Part shown: piece after piece, positions 39,644 to 53,064 of the stretch
How the letters are laid out: every line of letters begins with the position of its first letter
Position numbering within the stretch: position 1 is the first letter of the stretch
NCBI GenBank assembly: GCA_039621445.1
Contig: CP154954.1
Coordinates: 2,046,001 to 2,110,000 of the forward strand
From: Euglena gracilis
Lineage: Eukaryota; Euglenida; Euglenophyceae; Euglenales
Length of the DNA stretch: 64,000 bases
Direction: 5' to 3'
The notes under the pieces: generated by a model
Database searches by the model: none
Told to the model about the DNA's origin: nothing
What the model saw: the letters and a program-made list of their open reading frames with translations, nothing else
Translations under genes and position numbers: made by a program

Positions 39644-40640
39644 ATACAGAGAGACCCAAATTGATGTATTTCGTTTTTGGTCTGATTTTCTTTGGTCTTT
39701 CAAGCTTTGCTGAATTTCAGAACAAATTGGTGATGGAAATCATAATGAGAGAAAACGAGAGAAAACAACCAAAAAAAATATTGTTTTATCCTTACATATG
39801 GTGCTACACTGATACATTCTCTGGCTTTTTGTCCATAGAAGATTTCCGTTTTCCTTCCATAATATCCTCACCCCGGCCGGTTCCCGGGCCGCAATTTTTT
39901 CTGCATTTGAGGGGGTTTTCGTGATGCCAAAACCAACGTGAAGAAAATGGTTTGTTTTCCTTTAGACCTAGAAACTATAAACATGGTCTTCGATGTAATT
40001 GACAACTCGTACAATGTAAATCAAATTTGTGCCAAAAAGGATACGAGGCGTTTTTTATTTAGCCTTCCAAAATCAAACCCCTGTTTCCAAAATTGTAGCC
40101 CAGGGCTTTTCATGAAAAAATAAATATGATAAATATGTTGTAAGGAATTACAAAATGACAATTAAGTTGTACAGTAAGACCGGGTTTTAACACCCTCGGG
40201 TAACCCCCCTCCTGAGCCTGTAGGCACCCAGGAACCCCCACACCAGAGGTTATTTTTTTTCCTTCGGCGCCTTTTGTGTCATAACATTTTGCAACGATTT
40301 TTTTTGGATTCTGATGCCATTGTTTCTGCCCAAAAATTTGGCCTAATTTTTCGACTTTTTGACCAAATCAAAAACAGCAATCAAAACAAGCCAACTGTAC
40401 AAAATGGCCCAAAATGGCCAAAAAGGCCGTAACTCGGGTAGGCGGGGGAGTCGGGGAAAAGAAAACCATGGTTGGTACAGCAATTTAAAGGCTTCATTCT
40501 TTGCTCTCCGGACATTTACTTTGATTTCCCCAGATATTTGAAAACGATTTTTTTTGACCCAACACTGGCCGTTTGCAAAACACAGGCAAAAACTCAAGCC
40601 AAAAATGCGGTGCTGATGGAATTGTAATCACCATATCTCA
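39644..40640 (+). repeat. Palindrome unit X3, partial and eroded
   Basis: It starts like X1. From about 40060 it loses short pieces throughout and fades into the next module at 40590-40640 (ATATCTCAGGCTTGGCGG). The mirrored right-arm copy (59060-60076) is much better preserved. Confidence 0.8.
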
Positions 40641-41613
40641 GGCTTGGCGGCACTCAAAAATGTTATTGGCATTTTAAGGTTTCAATATGGAATATCCGGA
40701 CATCTCGGTTTTTCTGTTCATTTCGAGATATTTTGGCATTTTCAATCGGGGGGCCCAGGAAAAACGTCCAACCGGGACTGTTCAAACATTTTTTTTTTCG
40801 TCCAAACGGGATGGACGAGAATGGTAGATTGGGGGGTTGCAGCACTGTTGGTCGCAAACACCCGAGCCTGGGATGGGGGGACGACCCCCTTTTCCGCAGT
40901 GGGGTTCGCTCAAATTCAGCGACCCCCCCCCATCCCTCCCCGTAATTCCTACTTGGCCCGAGGAATCACTGTATTTGATAGCCACAAAATCGCAAATGCC
41001 AACATTTTAAAAATGAAGCAAAATCCATCAAATTCAGCAAAAGTGCTTGATGAACTTAAAACGGCCTTTACACTGAAACCAAAACACAATTAGACAGGGC
41101 AGTTTAGGAGCTGCTTTTGATCTTGAAAATTTATTCATTTTGCTTCATTTTAGAGATATTCTCAAATTTCAAAAAAAAACAAAAATGAGGCAGCAAAATT
41201 TGGGTGTAACTTTGGTCAGCTGCGAAACTTCCAAAGAATGTGCACACACGGCGTTTACACGGGCTTGATTTTTTTGTTGGTCCCTTTGGGCAGCTGGCCT
41301 TCCTTGGGCCTGATAGCACAAAAAGCAAGCACTCAGGACACAATTAACCATCAGATAAACCCCCCACTCCACGCCGCATGAAGCTCTGCCCGGACGAGAC
41401 GGGCGGGGTACAAACATCCAGGGAGGGGGGTGGGGGGAGACGCTGCCGTGACTGGGAACCAATGGCCGAGACCCAGCGAGAAACACAACTGTACCGAGCG
41501 ATTCACAAACCCCTTGGGCCGACGGGGGGGTTCCTGGCGGGGGTTCCGTTTCACAGCACCGTCCCATCGTGTGGAGAGAAACACACAATGGGACGTGACG
41601 GGAGGGGGCATAC

Positions 41614-41867
41614 GGCTGAGGTTCACCTCCCGCCCGTGGCGTTAGTCCGGAGAGCCGGGCCAGCCCTCCGCCTCTCACCCCCACACCCCACACCCACACA
41701 CTTGAGGGTTTTTTGTGGTTTGTTGCCCCCTGACGCGGCAGTCCATCCCCAACGCTGACCCTTCCCCACCACCCCAACACTTCCCCTACCCCCGGGTGTG
41801 TGGAACCTTCCCCCGTTCAGAAGCAGCCCTGGCCTTGCCAAACTTTGGCGCCCTCCCCTGGAGTTCC
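41614..41867 (-). CDS. LRR exon pair (types B and A), eroded copy
   Basis: Type A (41807-41867, CTGCGCAG acceptor) corresponds to GNSIGSEGAKALAEARAALL of other copies but here carries several 1-3 base deletions that break the frame. Type B (41614-41666) reads LRTNATG-like and ends at the shared GTATGC donor. These are ribonuclease-inhibitor-type leucine-rich repeats. The mirror copy 57765-58037 is intact, so the damage is specific to the left arm. Confidence 0.5.
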
Positions 41868-42059
41868 CTGCGCAGGGCAAGGGGAAGAAGGGAAGGGACA
41901 AAGAACACAACGAACTGTGGGTCACGGTAGCCACAGGCTCTAAGGTGGAAATAACAAAAAAACAGACAAAAACTGCGGGCCAGCTGGAAAAGTTTCTGGC
42001 TGGGGGAGGTACCCAGAAGTCCCCAAAAAAACCTAAATCGAGATCGCGTTTCACATTTT

Positions 42060-43590
<1,531 letters not shown>

Positions 43591-44064
43591 CGGCTCAAGA
43601 AAACCCAAAGTATTCATCTGCAATGTTTGTTGCAGTAAAAAAAATGATCCTTTCGTAACCAAAATACACCTCCGAGGTTCTGCAGGCTTCATCTCCTCGC
43701 TTTGATGGGAGGGTGTTGTGTCACACACGAGTCACTTCGCTCACAGTGCTTTGTGCAATTCAGCAGGTGCTTTGCTGAAAATGTGGGGACAAATACCCCT
43801 TTCAGCACAATGAAACAAAAAAAACGGGATAGGGAGGGTTTGGTGCGATAAACTACCACAGGCATTGCAATGTTCCATGTCCTCAAACATGGATCAGCCT
43901 CCCCCCCCCCTCAATCCTGCTGGCTGGAATCCGACGGTACCACATTGGATCCCCACCCCACAATGGCAGGTGGTGGAAAATAGGATCGATACCATTTCAA
44001 CACAAACTGTTTTGCAACGGCACCTCCCCGTCACGTCAATGCACCAACGTGAGAGGGGACATAC

Positions 44065-44418
44065 AGTGGAGGTCCACCTTCTGCAACGCGGAGTTGGTCC
44101 GCAGCGCCGGGGCCACCCCTTCGCTTCCCCAACCCACCCCCACCCCACAGTGCCACACCAGCCATGGGGGGTCTGCTTACTGATAGCCCTTCTCTCCAGC
44201 GGATGGGCCGGGCCCTCGGCAGCCCCCACTCCCACCCGGCCCCTCCCCTCTGCCTTGGCAGCGGCCGGCCGGCACCGCCTCCACCCGCCCCTCACCGGCC
44301 GCCCAGGCCTTCCTGTGCCCCATCCACCCCGACACCCCCAGGGGAGGGGGATGACATCGCTGAAGCGCAGGCCTGGCCACCGCCAACGCTACGGTCCCCT
44401 CGTCCCCAATGCCGGTGC
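44065..44418 (-). CDS. LRR exon pair (types B and A')
   Basis: Type A' (44356-44418; CACGTAG acceptor, GTCATC donor) encodes GTGIGDEGTVALAVARPALQ, and type B (44065-44118; GTATGT donor) encodes APALRTNSALQKVDL. The repeats LRTNxxLxxVxL and GxGIGDEGxxALA fit 28-residue ribonuclease-inhibitor-type LRRs, which form curved protein-binding scaffolds. A' is 63 nt and B 54 nt, both phase 1 to 1, so they can be added or lost without a frame change. The mirror copy is at 56488-56841. Confidence 0.65.
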
Positions 44419-45332
44419 CTACGTGCCGGACAGCAGGTGGCAGAGGGAGGGGAAAGGGGCAATAAAAAACAGTTTAGTTGGGCATCTTTAAGGTTCCAAT
44501 TTGGATATCCGGACATTCTGCTTGATTCTGCTTAATTTCCGAGTTATTCGGCATTTTGTAATGATGGACCAAGGAAAAACGTCCCAAACTAGACTGCACA
44601 AAACAGATTTTGTCGGCCCAAAGACTGGATGGACGAGACTGGTAGAGTGGGGAGCTTGCAGCACTGTTAGGTGTCACAAACACGCCAGAGCTTGGGATGG
44701 CGGGACCGCAGGAAGCGGGGGAGAATAAAAACTGCGTCCCATGAGGGCTCCCATAATTCCTCACCTGGCCCGAGTAATCACTGTATTTAAGCCGCAAAAT
44801 AGCGAAATCAAAAAAAAAAAACAAAAAGAAAAATTAAAAAAGCAAAAATGCTTGAAAAAATTAAAAACTGAAAAGAAAAAAAAAGGAAGTTTTTTATGTT
44901 GAAAAAATGTATTTTGCTGATTTCAGATATTTTCAAATTTCTAAAAAAAAACAATCAAAAATGAGGCAGCTTGGGGTGTCGTGGTCTTGCTGCAGCTACT
45001 GCTATGCCGTGTTGGGCCTGATCCCCAGTACACCTAAAGCACTCAGGAAAAAATTAACCATCAAGAGACACCCCCCACTCCACGCCGAATGAAGCACCGC
45101 CCGGACGAGACGGGCGGGGGCACCACACCCAGGTGAGTGGGGTGGGGGGTGACGCGTGCCGTGACTGGGGACCAATGGCCGAGACCCAGCGACAACAACC
45201 CAACCACGCCGAGCGATTCACACAGCCCTTGGGCCGACGGGGGTTTGTGGCGGCGGTTCCTTTTCACAGCACTGGCCCATCGCGGTGGAGAGAAACACCC
45301 CACGGAACGGGACGGGAGGGGAGGGGGCATAC

Positions 45333-45604
45333 AGCCGAGGTCCACCTCCTGCAGCGTGGCGTTAGTCCGGAGAGCCGGGGCCAGCCCTCCGCTTCTCACA
45401 CCCACCCCACACCCCCACACACCTTGGGGAGGGTTGGGTGTGTGGTTTGGTGCCCCTGACGCGGCAGCCCATCCCCAACGCTGACCATTCCCCCACCGCC
45501 CCAACACTTCCCCTACCCCCGGGTGTGTGGCAACCTTCCCCCATTCAGAAGCGCAGCCCTGGCCTCCGCCAACGCTTTGGCGCCCTCCGGCCCGATGGCG
45601 TTGC
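45333..45604 (-). CDS. LRR exon pair (types B and A)
   Basis: Type A (45535-45604, acceptor TCTTGCCCTGCGCAG) encodes GNAIGPEGAKALAEARAALL; type B (45333-45386, donor GTATGC) encodes LAPALRTNATLQEVDL. The A exon lacks the GT used by A' and ends at a GT seven bases later, giving 70 nt and a phase change. The mirror copy is at 55249-55523. Confidence 0.65.
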
Positions 45605-46385
45605 CTGCGCAGGGCAAGAGGAAGAAGGGAAGTGACAAAGAACACGGGAACGAACTGTGGGTCACGGTAGCCACAGGCTCTAAGGTGGAAATAAGCCAAA
45701 AAGAAATAAAAATACTGTGGGCCACCTGGAAAAAGTTGCTGGCTGGGGGGAAGAAAAGTGCAGGCTGAATCACCCCCCGGGTCCTGTGAGGTTGAGCATC
45801 CGGCAGGTACCCAAGATGTACCCCCCAAAAGCAAAAATCGAGATGCGTTGCCATTTTTCCCCTCAAAATCAGGAGGTAAAAACTCAAAAAGCACCTGGAA
45901 AACCACTTTTTAGGCTACTTTTGACCCATGTCTCCAAAAATTTTGAGGCTTTGCGCCGAAACGTTATCGTTACTGCCTGGCTTCGCTGGTTTGGCCCAAA
46001 TTTTATTTCAGCGGACCCACCACAGGGTGTGGATCCCAGCCCAGCTGGGAAGTGCATGCTGGAAAAAGTTGCTGGCAGTCTGGAACCCCCCTTTGTTGCA
46101 CTAAGGCTTCTTGTCTGTTTATGGCCGGCACTATCTTCGTTTCTGGCCCAGTTTGCTGTGTGGTAAGTGGCCAAGGACCCCTTACACCAGTGCTCTTTTG
46201 TTGCTCCCCCTGGCCGGGTGAGTAACTCTGGTGTAATTACAGCGCAGTCTGGACCCCCCCCCCCGTGTAGGGTCACCTCCGACTCAAGAAAACAAAAAGG
46301 GGTTTCATCTGCGATATTAACAACCGCGAACTGCCTCTTTGCGTGTTCGGGCATCCGTGCTCTTTGCGCATCCGCGCGCGCGCGC

Positions 46386-46387
<2 letters not shown>

Positions 46388-46442
<55 letters not shown>
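46388..46442. repeat. (TG)n microsatellite, left arm
   Basis: About 26 TG dinucleotides follow a short CGCG block. The mirrored (CA)n is at 54403-54463, slightly longer. Confidence 0.95.
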
Positions 46443-46444
<2 letters not shown>

Positions 46445-47777
46445 CTTTGGGCAGCAGCAGGCATGCCTTGAAACCCTAAGAAAAAACACCTTTTTTTTTA
46501 TTGGGATGCAGGTGTGGCCTAAGCGTCACCCTGCCCCTCTCGTGGTCCGGGTTACTCTTTGGGCAGTGCAGAGCGTTGAAAAGAATTTGCCAACCAAAAT
46601 CGGTGAAAAATATTAATTTTCGGCATTGTTTGGGTGAAAATTCGGAAAAATTGCTTAAAAATCGCAAAGGCGCAAATTGTCGACCTTTTTTGGGTTGGCC
46701 CTGAGTGGTGCGTTGGAGGGGGGGTCTGGAATTGCCACGTTTTCTTTGGTGCTGAGCTCTTTGTGATGAACAGCAACATACCCGGCCCGGCCCAGCGGCC
46801 CATCACAGCCCAGACAAGCCTGCAATGCTGATTGGGAGTGTAAATCAGCCATTTCTCAGGCTTGGCGGCAATAAAAAAGTTTTAATTGGGCATTCTTAAG
46901 GTTTCAATTTAGATATCTGGACATTCTGTTTGATTCTGCTTCATTTTCGAGATATTTGGTATTTCGCAATTTTGGGGCCCAGAAAAAACGTCCCAAACTG
47001 GACTGCACAAAACAGTTTCTGTCGGCCCAAAGACGGGATGGACGAGAATGGTAGAGTGGGGGGCTTGCAGCACTGTTTGGTGTCGCAAACACGCCAGAGC
47101 TTGGGATGGGTGGAAAAAAAATTGCGTTCCATGAGGGCTCCCGTAATTCCTTACCTGGCCCGAGGAATCACTGTATTTAAGCTGCAAAAGCGCGAAATGC
47201 CACCGATTTCAAAAATGAAGCCAAATACAACAAAAGTGCTTGATGAACTTATTTACAGCTTTACACTGAAACGAAAATATGGTTAGACAGGGCAGGTTAA
47301 AGGCGGCTTTTGATGTTGACAAATTTATTCATTTTGCTTCATTTTAGAGTTATTCTGAAATTTCAAAAAACAAATCAAAAATGAGGCAGCAGAATTTGGG
47401 TGTAACTTTGGTCAGCTGCGGAACTTCCGAGAAACACATGTGCCGTATGTGCCGTGTGCCGCAAACACTCAGGACACAATTAACCATCAAGAGAAACCCC
47501 CCACTCCACGCCACACGACGCACCGCCCGGACGAGACGGGCGGGGGCACCACACTCAGGGAGTGGGGTGGGGGGTGACGCGTGCCGTGACTGGGGACCAA
47601 TGGCCGAGACCCAGCGAGAACAACCCAACCGCACCGAGCGATTCAGCGGGCATCAGCTAGCAGCGACCATGGGCGACGGGGGGTTTGTGGCGGTGGTTCC
47701 TTTTCACAGCACCGGCCCATCGCGGTGGAGAGAAACACCCCACGGAACGGTACGGGAGGGGAGGGGAGAGGGGATAC

Positions 47778-48051
47778 CAAGGAGGTTCACCTCCCGCAGC
47801 GTGGCGTTAGACCGGAAAGCCGGGGCCGGCCCTCCGCCGCCACCCCCCCCCCCCCCCACACCCCCACACCTTGGGGAGGGTGGGGGGTGTGGTTTGGTGC
47901 CCCTGACGCGGCAGTCCCATCCCCAACGCTGACCCGTCCCCCACCGCCCCAACACTTCCCCTACCCCCGGTGTGTGGCAACCTTCCCCCGTTCAGAAGCG
48001 CAGCCCTGGCCTCCGCCAACGCTTTGGCGCCCTCCGACCCGATGGAGTTCC
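47778..48051 (-). CDS. LRR exon pair (types B and A)
   Basis: Type A (47982-48051) encodes GNSIGSEGAKALAEARAALL. Type B (47778-47831) corresponds to LRSNATLREVNL with one substitution (Arg-Ser for Arg-Thr), and its donor is GTATCC. The mirror copy is at 52790-53064. Confidence 0.6.
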
Positions 48052-48194
48052 CTGCGCAGGGCAAGGGGAAGAAGGGAAGTGACAAAGAACACGGGAACGA
48101 ACTGTGGGTCACGGTAGCCACAGGCTCTAAGGTGGAAATAAGCAAAAACAGACAAAAACTGCGGGAAAGATGGAAAAAGTTGCTGGCTGCGGGG

Positions 48195-48283
48195 ACAGTC
48201 CCCCCCCCCCCCTCCATCCACGCCCCCCCCCCCCCCCCCCCCCCCACCCCCCAACCCCTCACCCCCCCCACCCTCCCCCCCCA

Positions 48284-48314
<31 letters not shown>

Positions 48315-48355
48315 CCTTCCCCCCCCACCCCCCCCACCCCCCCCTTCCGCCCCCG
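48195..48355. other. C-rich insertion, left arm only, suspected artefact
   Basis: About 160 bp of C broken by A and T replaces about 50 bp of ordinary sequence (GTACCCAAGAAGTCCC, AAACCTAAATCGAGCCGCG) seen at the mirror position in 52605-52655. It repeats on a small scale what happens at 42296-43480. Confidence 0.75.
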
Positions 48356-49107
48356 ACCGCGTTGCCATTTTTAAGCAAAATCAGGAGGTGAAAACTCAAA
48401 AAGCACCTAAAAAATACATTTTTGGCCATTTTTGACCCTTTTCTCCAAAATTTTGTGGCTTTGCGCTGAAAACATTATCGGTAACTGCCCGGCTTCGCTG
48501 GCTTGGCCTAAACTGTATCCCAACGGACCCACAACAGGGTGTGGATCCCAGCCCAGCTGGGAGGTGATGACTGGAAAAAAGTTACTGGCAGTCTGGACCC
48601 CCCCTCGGGTAGGGTCACCTCCGGCTCAAGAAAACCCAAAGTATTCATCTGCAATGTTTGTTGCAGTAAAAAAAATGATCCTTTCGTAACCAAAATACAC
48701 CTCCGAGGTGCTGTAGGGTTCATCTCCTCGCTTTGATGGGAAGGTGTTGTGTCACACACGAGTCACTTCGCTCACAGTGCTTTGTGCAATTCAGCAGGTG
48801 CTTTGCTAGAAATGTGGGGACAAATACCCCTTTCAGTGCAGATTAACAATAAACAGAACATTGTGAGTTTGGTGCGACAAACCACCACAGGCATTGCACT
48901 GTTCCATGTCCTAAGACATGGATCAGCCCCCCCCCCCCAATGCTGCTGGCTGGAATCCGACGGTACCACATTGTCACCCCACCCCACAATGGCAGGTGGT
49001 GGAAAATATGATCGATACCATTTTAACACAAACGGTTTTGCTACGGCACCTCCCCGTCACACCAATACACCAACGTGTGTGACAGGAACCGCAGAGAGGG
49101 GCCATAC

Positions 49108-49161
49108 ATCTGAGGTTCACCTTCTGCAACGCGGCGTTGGTCCGCAGCGCCGGGGCCACCC
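49108..49161 (-). CDS. LRR exon, type B
   Basis: It encodes APALRTNAALQKVNL, ending at a GTATGG donor. The mirror copy is at 51796-51849. Confidence 0.55.
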
Positions 49162-49280
49162 CTTCGCTTCCCCAACCCCCACCCCCACAGTGCAACACCA
49201 GCTATGTGTGGTCCGCTTCCTGCCAGCCCTCCCCTCCAGCGGATGGGCCGGGCCCTCGGCAGCCCCCACTCCCTGCCGGC

Positions 49281-49637
49281 CAGGCTTTTGCTTAAGGACC
49301 CCCGGAAGGGGGGGTACTGACTAGCCAATCGGCTAGACACTGGAAAAAAGTGGACTAACTAGACCCACTTCCACCCCCGGGGGTGGGGGGTTTCCGGGGG
49401 GTCCCCGAACTGGAAAAATGAGGTTTTGAGTAGGTTTTTGGCTGATTTCGTTACAAAAATTCCCAACGGGCATTTTTAGCCATTTTTGGGGGTCCGCGTC
49501 GGTCACAGGAAAATTTTTTCCACTAGCTAGCCCTAACAGAACCCCGTCTGCTAGAAATACCACTAGGCAATTTGGACTAGCTGTAGTCCAGCCCCCCCCC
49601 CCCGGGGGGGTACTGCAATCCCTTAAGCAAAAGCCTG
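49281..49637. mobile_element. 357-bp hAT-like MITE, left-arm copy
   Basis: The ends are CAGGCTTTTGCTTAAGG and CCTTAAGCAAAAGCCTG, identical to those at 24787-25221. Flanking 8-mers CTGCCGGC and CACCCGGC match at six of eight positions. The paralogous segment near 44234-44250 (CCCACTCCCACCCGGCCCCT) is an empty site. The copy at 51319-51676 is its essentially identical mirror. Confidence 0.85.
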
Positions 49638-49763
49638 CACCCGGCTCCTCCCCTCTGCCTTGGCAGCGGCCGGGCGGCCGTCACGGCCTCCACCCACCCT
49701 CACCGGCCGCCCCGACCTTCCTGTGACCCATCCACCCCGGCACCCCTGTGGATGGGGGATGAC

Positions 49764-49826
49764 ATCGCTGAAGTGCAGGCCTGGCCACCGCCAACGTCAC
49801 GGTCCCCTCGTCCCCAAGGCCGGTGT
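49764..49826 (-). CDS. LRR exon, type A'
   Basis: It encodes TGLGDEGTVTLAVARPALQR, 63 nt, with a CACGCAG acceptor and GTCATC donor. It is the only A' exon inside the spacer and has no mirror partner. Confidence 0.6.
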
Positions 49827-51173
49827 CTGCGTGCCGGACAGCAGGGGGCAGAGGGAGGGGAAAGGGGCCACGCATGGCTGGGAGGGGGTGGTCTGGGTTA
49901 CTCTTTGGGCAGTGCAAAATGTTGAAAAGAATATGCCAACCAAATATCGGTAACATATATCATTTTGTGCATTGTTTGGGTGAAAATTCGACAAAACTAC
50001 TTAAAAAATCCAGAAGGCGCAAATTGTCGACCTTTTTTTGGTCGGCCCTGAGGGGTGCGTTGAAAGGGGGGGGTCTGAAATTGCCACGTTTTCTTTAGTG
50101 CTGAGCTATTTGTGATGACAGCAACGTACCCGGCCCGGCCCGGACAAGCCTGCAGTGCTGATTGGGAGTGTAAATCAGCCATATCTCAGGCTTGGCGGCA
50201 ATAAAAAACAGTTTAGTTGGGCATTTTGAAGGTTTCAATGTGGATATTCGGACATTCTGTTTGATTCTGCTTCATTTTCGAGATATTTGGCATTTTGCAA
50301 TTTTGGGGCCCAGAAAAAAACGTCCCAAACTAGACTGCACAAAACAGTTTTTGTCGGCCCAAAGGCGGGATGGACGAGACTGGTAGAGTGGGGGGCTTGC
50401 AGCACTGTTTGGTGTCGCAAACACGCCAGAGCTTGGGATGGGCGGGACAGCAAGAAATTGCGTTCCATGATGGCTCCCATTATTCCTCACCTGGCCCGAG
50501 GGAGGAATCACTGTATTCAAAGGCGCAAAATAACGAAATGCCAACAATTTCAAAAATGAAGCAAAATACATCAAATTCCAGCAAAAGTGCTGGATGAATT
50601 TAATTACGGCTTTACACTGAAACCAAAATATGGTTAGACAGGGCAGTTTAAAGGCTGCTTTTGATGTTGAAAACTTACTCATTTTACTAATTTTAGATAT
50701 ATTCTCAAATTTCAGAAAAAACAAAACAAAAATGAAGCAGCGGAATTTGGGTGTAACTTTGGTCAGCTGCGGAACTTCTGAGAAAGACATGTGTCGGATA
50801 TTTTTGGTTGGTCCCGTCAGGCAGCTCGGCCCATCCTTGGGCCTGATCCCCCAGCACACCGCAAGCACTCAAGGCACCATTAACCATCAAGAGAAACCCC
50901 CCACTCGACGCCGCATGAAGCACCGCCCGGACGAGACGGGCGGGGGCACCACACCCAGGTGAGTGGAGTGGGGGGTGACGCGTGCCGTGACTGTGAACCA
51001 ATGGCCGAGACCCAGCAAGAACAACCCAACCGCACCGAGCGATTCAGCGGGCAGCAGCTAGCAGCGACCATGGGCGACGGGGGGTTTGTGGCGGTGGTTC
51101 CTTTTCACAGCACCGGCCCATCGCGGTGGAGAGAAACACCCCAGGGAACGGGACGGGAGGGGAGGGGGCATAC

Positions 51174-51227
51174 GGCTGAGTTGCACCTCCTGCAGCGTGG
51201 CGTTTGTCCGGAGAGCCGGGGCCAGCC
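51174..51227 (-). CDS. LRR exon, type B
   Basis: It encodes LAPALRTNATLQEVQL with donor GTATGC. It lies in the spacer, 18 bp from the orientation switch. Confidence 0.6.
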
Positions 51228-51318
51228 CTCCGCTTCTCACCCCCACGGGGCGGCCGGTGAGGGTGGTTGGAGGCCTTGCCGGCCGGCCGCTGCCAAGGCA
51301 GAGGGGAGGAGCCGGGTG

Positions 51319-51676
51319 CAGGCTTTTGCTTAAGGGATTGCAGTACCCCCCCGGGGGGGGGGGGCTGGACTACAGCTAGTCCAAATTGCCTAGTGGTATT
51401 TCTAGCAGACGGGGTTCTGTTAGGGCTAGCTAGTGGAAAAAATTTTCCTGTGACCGACGCGGACCCCCAAAAATGGCTAAAAATGCCCGTTGGGAATTTT
51501 TGTAACGAAATCAGCCAAAAACCTACTCAAAACCTCATTTTTCCAGTTCGGGGACCCCCCGGAAACCCCCCACCCCCGGGGGTGGAAGTGGGTCTAGTTA
51601 GTCCACTTTTTTCCAGTGTCTAGCCGATTGGCTAGTCAGTACCCCCCCCTTCCGGGGGTCCTTAAGCAAAAGCCTG
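51319..51676. mobile_element. ~357-bp hAT-like MITE, right-arm copy
   Basis: The mirror image of 49281-49637, with the same ends and even the same C/G run lengths near the terminus. It was present before the arms were duplicated, if the duplication is real. Confidence 0.85.
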
Positions 51677-51795
51677 GCCGGCAGGGAGTGGGGGCTGCCG
51701 AGGGCCCGGCCCATCCGCTGGAGGGGAGGGCTGGCAGGAAGCGGACCACACATAGCTGGTGTTGCACTGTGGGGGTGGGGGTTGGGGAAGCGAAG

Positions 51796-51849
51796 GGGTG
51801 GCCCCGGCGCTGCGGACCAACGCCGCGTTGCAGAAGGTGAACCTCAGAT
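51796..51849 (+). CDS. LRR exon, type B
   Basis: It encodes APALRTNAALQKVNL before a GTATGG donor. It is the first LRR exon of the right arm, reading outward. Confidence 0.55.
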
Positions 51850-52789
51850 GTATGGCCCCTCTCTGCGGTTCCTGTCACACACGTTGGTGTATTGGTGTGA
51901 CGGGGAGGTGCCGTAGCAAAACCGTTTGTGTTAAAATGGTATCGATCATATTTTCCACCACCTGCCATTGTGGGGTGGGGTGACAATGTGGTACCGTCGG
52001 ATTCCAGCCAGCAGCATTGGGGGGGGGGGGCTGATCCATGTCATGTCTTAGGACATGGAACAGTGCAATGCCTGTGGTGGTTTGTCGCACCAAACTCACA
52101 ATGTTCTGTTTATTGTTAATCTGCACTGAAAGGGGTATTTGTCCCCACATTTCTAGCAAAGCACCTGCTGAATTGCACAAAGCACTGTGAGCGAAGTGAC
52201 TCGTGTGTGACACAACACCTTCCCATCAAAGCGAGGAGATGAACCCTACAGCACCTCGGAGGTGTATTTTGGTTACGAAAGGATCATTTTTTTTACTGCA
52301 ACAAACATTGCAGATGAATACTTTGGGTTTTCTTGAGCCGGAGGTGACCCTACCCGAGGGGGGGTCCAGACTGCCAGTAACTTTTTTCCAGTCATCACCT
52401 CCCAGCTGGGCTGGGATCCACACCCTGTTGTGGGTCCGTTGGGATACAGTTTAGGCCAAGCCAGCGAAGCCGGGCAGTTACCGATAATGTTTTCAGCGCA
52501 AAGCCACAAAATTTTGGAGAAAAGGGTCAAAAATGGCCAAAAATGTATTTTTTAGGTGCTTTTTGAGTTTTCACCTCCTGATTTTGCTTAAAAATGGCAA
52601 CGCGGCTCGATTTAGGTTTTTTGGGGGGGACTTCTTGGGTACCTGTCCCCCCAGCCAGCAACTTTTTCCAGCTGGCCCGCAGTTTTTGTCTGTTTTTGCT
52701 TATTTCCACCTTAGAGCCTGTGGCTACCGTGACCCACAGTTCGTTCCCGTGTTCTTTGTCACTTCCCTTCTTCCCCTTGCCCTGCGCAG

Positions 52790-53064
52790 GGAACTCCATC
52801 GGGTCGGAGGGCGCCAAAGCGTTGGCGGAGGCCAGGGCTGCGCTTCTGAACGGGGGAAGGTTGCCACACACCCGGGGGTAGGGGAAGTGTTGGGGCGGTG
52901 GGGGAAGGGTCAGCGTTGGGGATGGGACTGCCGCGTCAGGGGCACCAAACCACACACCCCACCCTCCCCAAGGTGTGGGGGTGTGGGGGGTGTGGGGGTG
53001 AGAAGCGGAGGGCTGGCCCCGGCTCTCCGGACTAACGCCACGCTGCGGGAGGTGAACCTCCTTG
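52790..53064 (+). CDS. LRR exon pair (types A and B)
   Basis: Type A (52790-52859; acceptor CCTTGCCCTGCGCAG) encodes GNSIGSEGAKALAEARAALL. Type B (53011-53064; donor GTATGC) encodes LAPALRTNATLREVNL. The GC-rich codons and strict splice sites contrast with the A/T-rich introns. NLR-type or RNI-type scaffolds use such repeats; no NACHT or other partner domain is in the window. Confidence 0.7.

Larger units (their letters stand above)
49716..51244. other. Spacer of the giant inverted repeat
   Basis: This is not palindromic. It consists of one more module in left-arm orientation (LRR A' exon 49764-49826, intron words, LRR B exon 51174-51227), then switches to right-arm orientation at about 51245 (CACGGGGCGGCCGGTGAGGG). 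Confidence 0.85.

Noticed and set aside
46273-46489. Poly Thr-His frame (and its mirror at 54356-54616)
   Set aside because: Translation of the (CA)n microsatellite; the protein-like flanks are not continuous with any exon.
49273-49645. Perfect 8-bp target duplication at the palindrome MITE
   Set aside because: Flanking 8-mers match at only six of eight positions; the insertion itself is supported by the empty paralogous site instead.
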